Positions 1 to 5,890 of a stretch of 8,042 bases of DNA are shown in pieces; the first letter of the stretch is position 1; the number at the start of each line of letters is the position of its first letter. A model generated the notes under the pieces. That model was not told the DNA's origin. It ran no database searches and saw only the letters and a list, made by a program, of their open reading frames with translations. The translations under genes and the position numbers were made by a program. Location: NCBI GenBank assembly GCA_015520985.1, contig WAOY01000040.1, forward strand, positions 1 to 8,042. Direction: 5' to 3'. The DNA is from DHVE2 group archaeon (lineage in GTDB: Archaea; Thermoplasmatota; Thermoplasmata; Thermoplasmatales; Aciduliprofundaceae).

Positions 1-19
1 AGATGTGTATAAGAGACAG
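1..19 (+). other. Tn5/Nextera mosaic-end adapter remnant (not genomic)
   Basis: The first 19 bases, AGATGTGTATAAGAGACAG, are identical to the transposase mosaic end used in Nextera-type library preparation. The match is exact and sits at the very edge of the window, so this is an untrimmed adapter at a contig end rather than a biological transposon end. An open reading frame starting at base 5 runs through it and is artificial. Confidence 0.96.
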
Positions 20-123
20 TGGCGATATGCTCCAAGTGCGGTGCCACGTACCACGTGCAGTGCGCCAGGCGCGCCGGCAGGTGCAAGATATGCGGCAACG
101 TCTTCCTCACCTCGGAGGGATAA
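20..123 (+). CDS. 3' end of a gene with a RING/treble-clef-like zinc-finger tail (paralogue of the next gene)
   Basis: Only the C-terminus is present; the first full genomic codon is 22-24 and the stop is TAA at 121-123. The frame reads AICSKCGATYHVQCARRAGR, then a CKIC knuckle and GNVFLTSEG. The cysteine/histidine pattern C-x2-C-x4-H-x2-C-x6-C-x2-C is the same as the last part of the zinc finger of the downstream 1012-residue protein. Over 81 aligned bases (28-108 against 3108-3188) I count 63 identities and no gaps. The gene is therefore probably a tandem paralogue of its neighbour, although only the finger is visible and the rest of the protein could differ. The finger is likely to bind zinc and mediate protein contacts; its partner is unknown. 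The upstream part is lost at the contig edge. Confidence 0.85.
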
Positions 124-133
124 GGTTATATCT
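124..133 (+). promoter_or_regulatory. TATA-like promoter box for the 1012-residue protein gene
   Basis: GGTTATATCT lies directly after the stop of the upstream gene, and its centre is about 28 bases before the ATG at 156. No Shine-Dalgarno precedes that ATG. The spacing is what an archaeal TATA box would have with transcription starting at or next to the start codon (leaderless). This is inferred from position and composition only. Confidence 0.55.
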
Positions 134-155
134 TCAAACCCCATGATGAGATGCG

Positions 156-3100
156 ATGCGAAAACATGCCCCGCTGGTTCTTTCCCTCCCCACCCTGATG
201 CCCGTGCTGGCAATACGTGACAGCAAGGACAGGACCGAGGCAAAGAAGGTAATAAGGAGGCTCAACGTTTACCGCAAGATCTTCGCGTACCTGGGCGAGG
301 AGAAGAGCTTTGAGTCCATAGCTGGGGGGCTTTACGAGCAGCTCAAGTCCGGGAAGAGGGTACGAGATCTGCCCGTCGCAGCCGTGGAGAAGAAGCTGAG
401 GAGCAAGCTGAAGTCTATTTTCTCCTCCGTTGTGGAGGACCTGAGGAATTCCGGGTACGGGAGGGAGGCGGACAAGATCGAGGATTTCGTGCAGCGGGGC
501 GAACTGAAGAATGCGTACCTCACTCTGAAGGAACTGCGGGAGACCGAGGAGAGGAACGAGGCCGTGGAGTCCCTGCTTAGCAGGCTGGATTCCACCCTAT
601 ACGACCTTTCCCTCCTGAGAAAGCTCGGCGCGGACGTGGAGGAGATATCCTGGCAGATTGCGGAGCTCCTGGGAGTGAACAGGATAAAGCTCCCTGAGAA
701 GAAACTCATTTTCGTGAACGACGAGGGCGGCAACGCAGGGTGCCTGATATCCCACTACCTGAAGAGGATGGGGATAGAGCACATATACATAGGGTCCAAG
801 AACTTCGGGGACTACATAATCTCTTCCAGGTTCGAGTCCTCCCTTGACCCCATTCTCAAGGCGGGGAAGATAACCGAGGTGGTGAAGGAGGCCAGGGGGA
901 TAGTGATAATAGAGGACCTTAACTACCTCGTCGCCAGCAACAGCTTCGGGGAGGTGTACCAGTTCCTGCAGTTCGCCAAGAACGTTTCCAAGGCCAGGAT
1001 CATAGTGACGGGGAGTTACAAGCTCCTATCCGAGAGGGAGGTCACCAGGCTCCGCGGGCTTTTCGACTCCGTGACCACCCTGAACACACTGTTCAACCTC
1101 TGCTCATGGGGCGTGGTGGGCCTGAGATCCAGGGCTAACCGCGGATCTCTCCTCCTCGCTAAAGAACGCGTCACCGACTTCCCCGGAGAAGTGATGATGA
1201 TCGCGGACTTCGGCGGGGACAAGTACGTGCACCCCCAGCGCCTGGACTTCGAAATATCCGATGCAATAATCCGCCACCTGCAGGAGGGGGACGTGGTCAT
1301 AGACAGCATAGATTTAATGATCGATGAGAACGGCCTGGACAGGATATACCGCTGGCTCAAGTCAATAAGGGACGCCGCCTTGGAGAGCGGGAACAGGGTG
1401 TACGTGGTCCTCGGGAGCCTGATAGCGAGGGAGCGGGACTACCTGAGGCCCCTGCTGGACGCGGATACCTTTTCCCTGGCCAAGCTTGACGGAAAGGTCC
1501 TGGAAGCGGTGTCCAAGAAGATGGAGATCATAGAGAAGATGGTCAGGCGCGCCATGGAGAAGGAGTGCGCCTACAACTTCGAGGTAATAAGGCAGAAGTA
1601 CGGCAGGTACCAGAACCACCTCTCCTCGTTGAAGGATGAGGTGGAGGAGATCCTGTCCGGGGGCATGGAGTTCAACAGGGAGTGCCTCCTCAGAACCACG
1701 CCCCTCCGCGAGAGGATAGAGGCCATGGTGGAGCACATAGAGAGGAAGACCTCCGAGTTCAACGGGATACTGGAGAGCATAAAACGGGATCTGGAGATAG
1801 CCAGGCACTACGTGGACGTGGAGGACGTGCAGTACTGCGTGGATTCGGCGATGGGCACCATGGAATCCGGGGACGCCGACATGGCCCTGGACAAGATACG
1901 GCTGTGCCGGAGCAAGATGGACCGCCTCATGGAGGAGGCGATGAAGGAGGCCGAGAGGATAAACCAGGAACTCCAGTGCATCCGCGAACTGCTCCCCACC
2001 TACTTCCAGACGAAGCTCTCCCGTTACGAGGACGGCATCGGGAGCATCGCCGACTTCACGCGCCTTTACGAGGACATAAAGATGGTGGCCCTGGAGAAGG
2101 TGGAGTCGGAGTACGCGAGGCTCAAGAGGTACTCCGTGGTCTCGGGGATTCCCCTTGAGAACATGGACTCCCTGATCCACCGCATGCGCTTCTGCGAGTA
2201 CTGGAAGCGCAGGAACGAGTTCCTGGAGGAGTTCAACAGGGACCGGGACAGGGTCGCCGGGCTGCTTCGTGCCTCCACCCTCAAGGTTCTGGAGTTCCTG
2301 GAGAATCACGGGTACGAGGCCCCGGTCAAGAGGGATGAGGTCGAGATTGCCGGGGACGTGGAGAGCGTGTTCAACATCGCCGAGCGGGTGAACAACCACC
2401 TGGCGATGTACATAAGCAAGGGGATAGAGGACCTGAGGAAGAGGTACCCTGATTTCGCCGAGAAGAACGAGAGGGAGATAGAGCGCATCATCGTGGGCGT
2501 GTCCATAAACCCCGTTGAGTCCATAACCCGCTACGAGAGGCTCCTGGAGAAGCTCCGCAGGGAGATGGGCGAGCGCAGCTCCCGGGCGATAGAGCTAAAG
2601 AGGAAACTCCAGGAGTACTACGACCTGTTCCGCAGTTACGGCGTGCCTGTGAACGAGTGGTTCCCCAGGGAGATAGAGAAGATGGAGGTGGTGGTGGAGT
2701 CCTTTGAGGCCCTATTCGGGGAACTTAAGCCGAAGGTGAACGTGGACGTCGAGGATATATTCGTGGACGAGGACTACAACTGCCACATGTTCATCGCGGT
2801 GAAGAACGAGGGCAACCACGAGGCTAGGAACGTGCGCATAGAGATATACGGGGCCCTTAGCATGCAGGAGAAGGTGGGCACGCTTAACCCCGGGGAGGAG
2901 AGGAGGATGGAGGTTTCCGGGAAGATAGAGAAGCCGGACGAGGGCATAAAGGTGGACGTGTTCTTTGAGGGGGTTGGCGGGGACATCGTGAACGATAGCT
3001 TTGAGTTCGAGGTTAACCTGCGCGGGTACGAGATCTCCCAGGCCACAGGCGTAGAGCGCTGTGCCCACTGCCGGGGCAAGATACTGAAGGGCATGGAGAT

Positions 3101-3194
3101 GGTGGTCTGCTCCGAATGCGGCGCCACGTACCACAGGCAGTGCGCCGAGAGGCTGAAGACGTGCAAGATATGTGGCAACGTCTTCATCTTCTGA
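156..3194 (+). CDS. Large coiled-coil protein with two DUF835-like domains and a C-terminal C4HC3 zinc finger
   Basis: I do not recognise this 1012-residue protein as a named family member, but its architecture is readable. Residues ~20-180 are helical and charged. Residues ~183-310 and ~330-440 look like two copies of a DUF835-like alpha/beta domain: IVIIEDLNYLVASNSFGEVY (249-268) aligns with VVIDSIDLMIDENGLDRIY (380-398). The hydrophobic-ED strand is Walker-B-like, but no GxxxxGK[ST] P-loop is present. Residues ~445-855 are long charged helices, probably coiled coil. Residues ~859-957 look like a beta-sandwich (adhesin/CARDB-type), with AVKNEGNHEARNVRIEIYG at 881-899. The tail has C969, C972, C985, C988, H993, C996, C1003 and C1006, a C4HC3 RING/treble-clef pattern similar to prokaryotic RING-finger families. 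In-frame TGA at 144 and 147 rule out an earlier start; the ATG at 156 suits a leaderless message. Met15 (198) is an alternative start and would remove most of the hydrophobic N-terminal stretch (residues 5-20). The protein is probably cytoplasmic with a scaffold or signalling role; this is inference. Confidence 0.85.
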   Translation: MRKHAPLVLSLPTLMPVLAIRDSKDRTEAKKVIRRLNVYRKIFAYLGEEKSFESIAGGLYEQLKSGKRVRDLPVAAVEKKLRSKLKSIFSSVVEDLRNSGYGREADKIEDFVQRGELKNAYLTLKELRETEERNEAVESLLSRLDSTLYDLSLLRKLGADVEEISWQIAELLGVNRIKLPEKKLIFVNDEGGNAGCLISHYLKRMGIEHIYIGSKNFGDYIISSRFESSLDPILKAGKITEVVKEARGIVIIEDLNYLVASNSFGEVYQFLQFAKNVSKARIIVTGSYKLLSEREVTRLRGLFDSVTTLNTLFNLCSWGVVGLRSRANRGSLLLAKERVTDFPGEVMMIADFGGDKYVHPQRLDFEISDAIIRHLQEGDVVIDSIDLMIDENGLDRIYRWLKSIRDAALESGNRVYVVLGSLIARERDYLRPLLDADTFSLAKLDGKVLEAVSKKMEIIEKMVRRAMEKECAYNFEVIRQKYGRYQNHLSSLKDEVEEILSGGMEFNRECLLRTTPLRERIEAMVEHIERKTSEFNGILESIKRDLEIARHYVDVEDVQYCVDSAMGTMESGDADMALDKIRLCRSKMDRLMEEAMKEAERINQELQCIRELLPTYFQTKLSRYEDGIGSIADFTRLYEDIKMVALEKVESEYARLKRYSVVSGIPLENMDSLIHRMRFCEYWKRRNEFLEEFNRDRDRVAGLLRASTLKVLEFLENHGYEAPVKRDEVEIAGDVESVFNIAERVNNHLAMYISKGIEDLRKRYPDFAEKNEREIERIIVGVSINPVESITRYERLLEKLRREMGERSSRAIELKRKLQEYYDLFRSYGVPVNEWFPREIEKMEVVVESFEALFGELKPKVNVDVEDIFVDEDYNCHMFIAVKNEGNHEARNVRIEIYGALSMQEKVGTLNPGEERRMEVSGKIEKPDEGIKVDVFFEGVGGDIVNDSFEFEVNLRGYEISQATGVERCAHCRGKILKGMEMVVCSECGATYHRQCAERLKTCKICGNVFIF

Positions 3195-3199
3195 AAACG

Positions 3200-3208
3200 T
3201 TATTATAT
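3200..3208 (+). promoter_or_regulatory. TATA-like promoter box for the citDEF operon
   Basis: TTATTATAT lies in the 33-base gap after the preceding stop, about 20-24 bases before the ATG at 3228. It is the only AT-rich block in the gap. The ATG at 3207-3209 falls inside this box, which argues against translation starting there and for a leaderless start at 3228. Confidence 0.6.
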
Positions 3209-3227
3209 GCGTTTCAAATTCTCCACT

Positions 3228-3470
3228 ATGGTTGAAGCGGGAACGAGTGAGAAGGGAGACATGAGGGTCATAATAGAGGAAGGGCCCAGGGAGATAGTGG
3301 TGAAGAGCAAACTCGAGAGAATCTACGGCGAAGCGATTAGGCGAACGGTAGAGGAGGTCACCGCTGGATTGGAAGCGAAGATAACCGTGGAGGACCTCGG
3401 CGCTCTGGACTGGGTTATACGCGCCCGCCTAGAAGCCGCGCTAAGGAAGTTCAGAGGTGAGGGGGAATGA
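3228..3470 (+). CDS. citD: Citrate lyase acyl carrier protein (gamma subunit), lacking the usual prosthetic-group serine
   Basis: CitD is the small subunit of citrate lyase. In bacteria it carries a phosphoribosyl-dephospho-CoA group that holds the acetyl and citryl intermediates as they move between CitF and CitE. This 80-residue product matches the family from end to end: AGTSEKGD at the N-terminus (4-11) and DLGALDWVIRARLEA near the C-terminus (56-70), as in the enterobacterial DKGALDCILRARLEA. Bacterial proteins are about 95-98 residues, so this one is slightly short. In E. coli the N-terminal motif is AGTLESGD, with Ser14 modified; here the aligned residue is Lys9 (AAG, 3252-3254), and the only nearby serine is Ser7, two positions earlier. 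The ATG at 3228 is preferred over 3207, which lies in the TATA-like box, and it puts the conserved motif right at the N-terminus. The gene overlaps citE by 4 bases. Family membership is clear; whether the protein carries a cofactor is open. Confidence 0.9.
   Translation: MVEAGTSEKGDMRVIIEEGPREIVVKSKLERIYGEAIRRTVEEVTAGLEAKITVEDLGALDWVIRARLEAALRKFRGEGE
3454..3461 (+). promoter_or_regulatory. Strong Shine-Dalgarno for citE
   Basis: GAGGTGAG lies inside the 3' end of citD, with 5 bases between it and the citE ATG at 3467. It complements the 3' end of archaeal 16S rRNA well. It fixes the citE start at the ATGA overlap and shows that citE is translated from the citD message. Confidence 0.75.
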
Positions 3471-4315
3471 AGCTTCGCCGAACCCGACTTTACATACCGG
3501 GGAACAATCCCCACCTGGTGGAGAACGCCGGGCTCTACGGGGCGGATTGCGTGATCCTCGATCTCGAGGATTCAGTGCCTCTCGGTCAGAAGTTCGACGC
3601 GAGAATCCTGGTGAAGTACTCCCTGAGGAACGTTGATTTCGGGAGGAGCGAGAAATGGGTGCGCATAAATTCCCTCGATACACCCTTCTGGGAAAAGGAT
3701 CTGCGAGAGGTCCTTGAATTCGTGGACGTTGTGAACGTGCCCAAGATAGAGAGCGCGGAGGATATGAATAGGCTGGACGCGGTTATGCGGGAGATAGAGA
3801 AGGAGAAGGGGATAGAGGAGAGAAAGGTCGTTCCAATAATAGAGACCCTCCGCGGGCTGACGAATGCCCGGGAGATTGCGAAGCATCCCCGCGTCGTCGC
3901 GCTGGCCTGGGGAGGAGAAGATTTGACCGCTGAGCTCGGCATTCCGAAGAAGAAGGCGCTCATCCTCGAGCACGTACGCGCAGAAATCGTCATCGCGGCG
4001 AAGTCTCAGGGCAAGATGGCCCTGGACACGGTGTACAGCAACATCCGGGACGAGGAAGGTCTATTCGAATACGCCAGGCGCGCGAGGTACATGGGCTTCG
4101 ACGGCGTAGGCGTGCTGCACCCAAATCAGATTGAGATCGTCCATCGGGCATTCAGGCCGGATGAGGATGAGATAGAGGACGCGAGGAAAATCGTGGAAGC
4201 GGCGGAGAGGGCGATGAGGGAAGGGAAAGGAGTCATCGCCTTGAACGGGAGGATGATAGACAAGCCCGTGCTGGAAAGGGCGAAGAAAATACTGGCTTTC
4301 GCGGAGGTGGAGTGA
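3467..4315 (+). CDS. citE: Citrate lyase beta subunit (citryl-ACP / citryl-CoA lyase)
   Basis: CitE splits the citryl thioester into oxaloacetate and the acetyl thioester. The 282-residue protein is a TIM-barrel member of the HpcH/HpaI/CitE family. It opens with RRTRLYIPGNNPHLVENA (4-21) and then has LDLEDSVPLGQK (31-42), the substrate-binding arginine region WVRINSLD (64-71), PIIETLRGL (123-131, Glu126 expected to bind Mg2+), WGGEDLTAELG (148-158, Asp152 expected to bind Mg2+) and ALNGRMIDKPVLERA (258-272). The active-site residues expected of the family appear intact. The segment at 217-222 is LHPNQI, whereas enterobacterial citrate lyase beta subunits have INPRQI; the HP form recalls stand-alone CoA-dependent relatives. 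It begins in a 4-base ATGA overlap with citD and ends in TGAATG against citF, so the three genes are surely co-transcribed. Without its neighbours it could have been called a generic citramalyl- or malyl-CoA lyase; the operon makes citrate lyase the best call. Confidence 0.93.
   Translation: MKLRRTRLYIPGNNPHLVENAGLYGADCVILDLEDSVPLGQKFDARILVKYSLRNVDFGRSEKWVRINSLDTPFWEKDLREVLEFVDVVNVPKIESAEDMNRLDAVMREIEKEKGIEERKVVPIIETLRGLTNAREIAKHPRVVALAWGGEDLTAELGIPKKKALILEHVRAEIVIAAKSQGKMALDTVYSNIRDEEGLFEYARRARYMGFDGVGVLHPNQIEIVHRAFRPDEDEIEDARKIVEAAERAMREGKGVIALNGRMIDKPVLERAKKILAFAEVE
4303..4309 (+). promoter_or_regulatory. Shine-Dalgarno for citF
   Basis: GGAGGTG, inside the last codons of citE, ends 6 bases before the citF ATG at 4316. 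It supports that start, which directly abuts the citE stop (TGAATG). Confidence 0.75.
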
Positions 4316-5851
4316 ATGCCCATCAACGCTGTAGGTCGCGAAGTGCCCACGGAGATAAACGGGCAGCGGTTCAAACCATTCGCAGGAGACGGGAAAACTC
4401 CCCCTGAAGGACGCCGGGCAGGTTCGCTGATCCGCATGGCCCCCGAGGGCAGGAGCAAGGTCGTCAATTCCCTCGAAGAGGTGATAAGGAAGGTTGGCCT
4501 GGAGGACGGGATGACCATCAGTTTTCATCACCACCTGCGCAACGGGGATTTCGTCGTCAACATGGTGATGGAGACCATACGGAAGATGGGAATCAAGGAT
4601 ATCCGCGTTTTCCCCACGGCTCTCTTCCCCGTGCACGAGCCCCTGGTCCCCATGCTCAGCGACGGCACCATAAGGAGGATAGAGGGGAGCATGAACGGCC
4701 CATTGGGCGAGGCCACTAGTTATGGTGCGATGCGTGAGACCGCCGTGCTTCGCTCCCACAGCGGGAGGGTGCGCGCCGTGGAGAGCGGGGAGGTGCACAT
4801 CGACGTGGCTTTCATCGCGGCTCCGACGGCGGATCCCTACGGGAATCTCAACGGCGTGGACGGCCCTTCGGCATGCGGTCCCCTGGCCTATGCGATGGTC
4901 GACGCATACCACGCGGATCATACCGTCGCAATCACGGACCATCTCGTGCCTTACCCCGCGCACCCCATAAGCATATTCCAGCACCAGATAGATTACGTTG
5001 TCCCAGTGGATAAGATCGGGGATCCTCGGGGCATAATGTCCGGAACCTTGAGGATCACCACCTCCCCCTCGAGATTGAAGATAGCGAGGTACGCCGTCGA
5101 GGTCATTGAACGCGTCGCTTTGCGGGACGGCTTCTCCTTCCAGGCGGGGGCAGGCGGGATTTCCCTCGCCGTAACGAAATTCCTGGGAGATTTGATGAGG
5201 AAGAAGGGAATCCGCGCCTCCTTCATAAACGGGGGCGTGACGAAGTACGTGGTGGAGATGCTCCACGAGGGCCTCGTGGACGTGGTCTTCGACGGGCAGG
5301 CCTTCGATCTGGATGCGGTTAAATCCCTCAAGGAGGACAGGAATCACATAGAGACGCCCCTCGCAATGTACGGGAACCCCTATTCATCGGGGGGCATAGT
5401 TAACATGCTGGACGTAGGAGTTCTCGGCGCGACTGAGGTGGATATAGATTTCAATGTGAACGTGAACACGCACAGTGACGGTCTTCTTTTGCATGGTATT
5501 GGGGGACACCAGGAGGTCGCCGCCGGGTCCGCTCTGACCATAGTGACCGTGCCCCTTTACCGCTACCGCGTCCCCGTGATAAGGGAGAGGGTCACCACGG
5601 TGACAACGCCCGGCGAAGTGGTGGACGTAGTCGTCACCGAGCATGGCATAGCGATAAATCCGAAGAGGGACGATATAATTGAAGCGATGCGTGGCTCCAA
5701 GGTGCCCGTCTACGACATCCAGGATCTGCAAAAGAAGGCCGAGAGGATCTGCGGAAAGCCGCAGGAGCCTAAGACCACCGACGACATAGTGGCAGCTATC
5801 CTGTGGAGAGATGGCACCGTGATCGACGTGGTTTACAAGGTGAAGAAGTGA
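4316..5851 (+). CDS. citF: Citrate lyase alpha subunit (citrate:acetyl-ACP / acetyl-CoA transferase)
   Basis: CitF moves the thioester carrier from acetate to citrate, making the citryl thioester that CitE then cleaves. The 511-residue length is that of the family (510 in E. coli) and conservation runs throughout. The N-terminal NAVGREVPTEING (4-16) is typical of non-enterobacterial CitF. It is followed by LEDGMTISFHHHLRNGDFVV (62-81), SHSGRVRAVESGEVHIDVAF (147-166), DPYGNLNG (173-180), FSFQAGAGGISLAVTKFL (273-290), INGGVTKYVVEMLHEGL (304-320), FNVNVNTHSDG (379-389), GIGGHQEVAAGSAL (394-407), VTEHGIAINPKR (440-451) and DGTVIDVVYKVK at the end. The family catalyses transfer through a ternary complex (class II CoA-transferases) and needs no covalent glutamyl-CoA. 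Nothing appears truncated. It is the last gene of the citDEF unit; a new TATA-like box follows 10 bases later. Confidence 0.96.
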   Translation: MPINAVGREVPTEINGQRFKPFAGDGKTPPEGRRAGSLIRMAPEGRSKVVNSLEEVIRKVGLEDGMTISFHHHLRNGDFVVNMVMETIRKMGIKDIRVFPTALFPVHEPLVPMLSDGTIRRIEGSMNGPLGEATSYGAMRETAVLRSHSGRVRAVESGEVHIDVAFIAAPTADPYGNLNGVDGPSACGPLAYAMVDAYHADHTVAITDHLVPYPAHPISIFQHQIDYVVPVDKIGDPRGIMSGTLRITTSPSRLKIARYAVEVIERVALRDGFSFQAGAGGISLAVTKFLGDLMRKKGIRASFINGGVTKYVVEMLHEGLVDVVFDGQAFDLDAVKSLKEDRNHIETPLAMYGNPYSSGGIVNMLDVGVLGATEVDIDFNVNVNTHSDGLLLHGIGGHQEVAAGSALTIVTVPLYRYRVPVIRERVTTVTTPGEVVDVVVTEHGIAINPKRDDIIEAMRGSKVPVYDIQDLQKKAERICGKPQEPKTTDDIVAAILWRDGTVIDVVYKVKK

Positions 5852-5860
5852 GCACCGAAG

Positions 5861-5869
5861 TTATTTAAT
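5861..5869 (+). promoter_or_regulatory. TATA-like promoter box for the acyl-CoA synthetase operon
   Basis: TTATTTAAT is centred about 26 bases before the ATG at 5891. The stretch between them is pyrimidine-rich (TCTCCCTTTTCCATTCTCCC) and contains no Shine-Dalgarno. The geometry is that of a leaderless archaeal transcript. It suggests that this gene pair can be transcribed separately from citDEF. Confidence 0.65.
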
Positions 5870-5890
5870 CTCCCTTTTCCATTCTCCCCC

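Noticed and set aside
168..215. Possible N-terminal signal peptide or membrane anchor in the large protein (APLVLSLPTLMPVLAI)
   Set aside because: It is only 16 hydrophobic residues with two prolines, and it mostly disappears if translation begins at Met15. There is no other membrane segment, so a cytoplasmic protein is more likely.
5..220. A 71-residue frame at the start of the window
   Set aside because: It begins inside the sequencing adapter and runs out of frame through the end of the zinc-finger gene; no homology is visible.
1682..2158. Plus-strand 158-residue frame rich in Arg, Gly, Pro and His
   Set aside because: It is a frame-shifted shadow of the coiled-coil region, with composition typical of a shifted GC-rich gene.
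1362..2399. Long minus-strand open frame of 345 codons opposite the large coiled-coil gene
   Set aside because: It is a product of GC-rich codon positions on the opposite strand. Its composition (rich in Leu, His, Val, Pro) lacks any domain, while the plus-strand frame has coherent heptad-like and domain structure.
4061..5347. Long minus-strand open frame of 428 codons opposite citE/citF
   Set aside because: It lies fully antisense to two highly conserved enzymes and has no recognisable motif.
5870..5890. Pyrimidine-rich TCTCCCTTTTCC stretch as a citF terminator
   Set aside because: The T-run is only four long and it lies between the TATA-like box and the start codon of the next gene, so it is better read as the promoter/initiation region.
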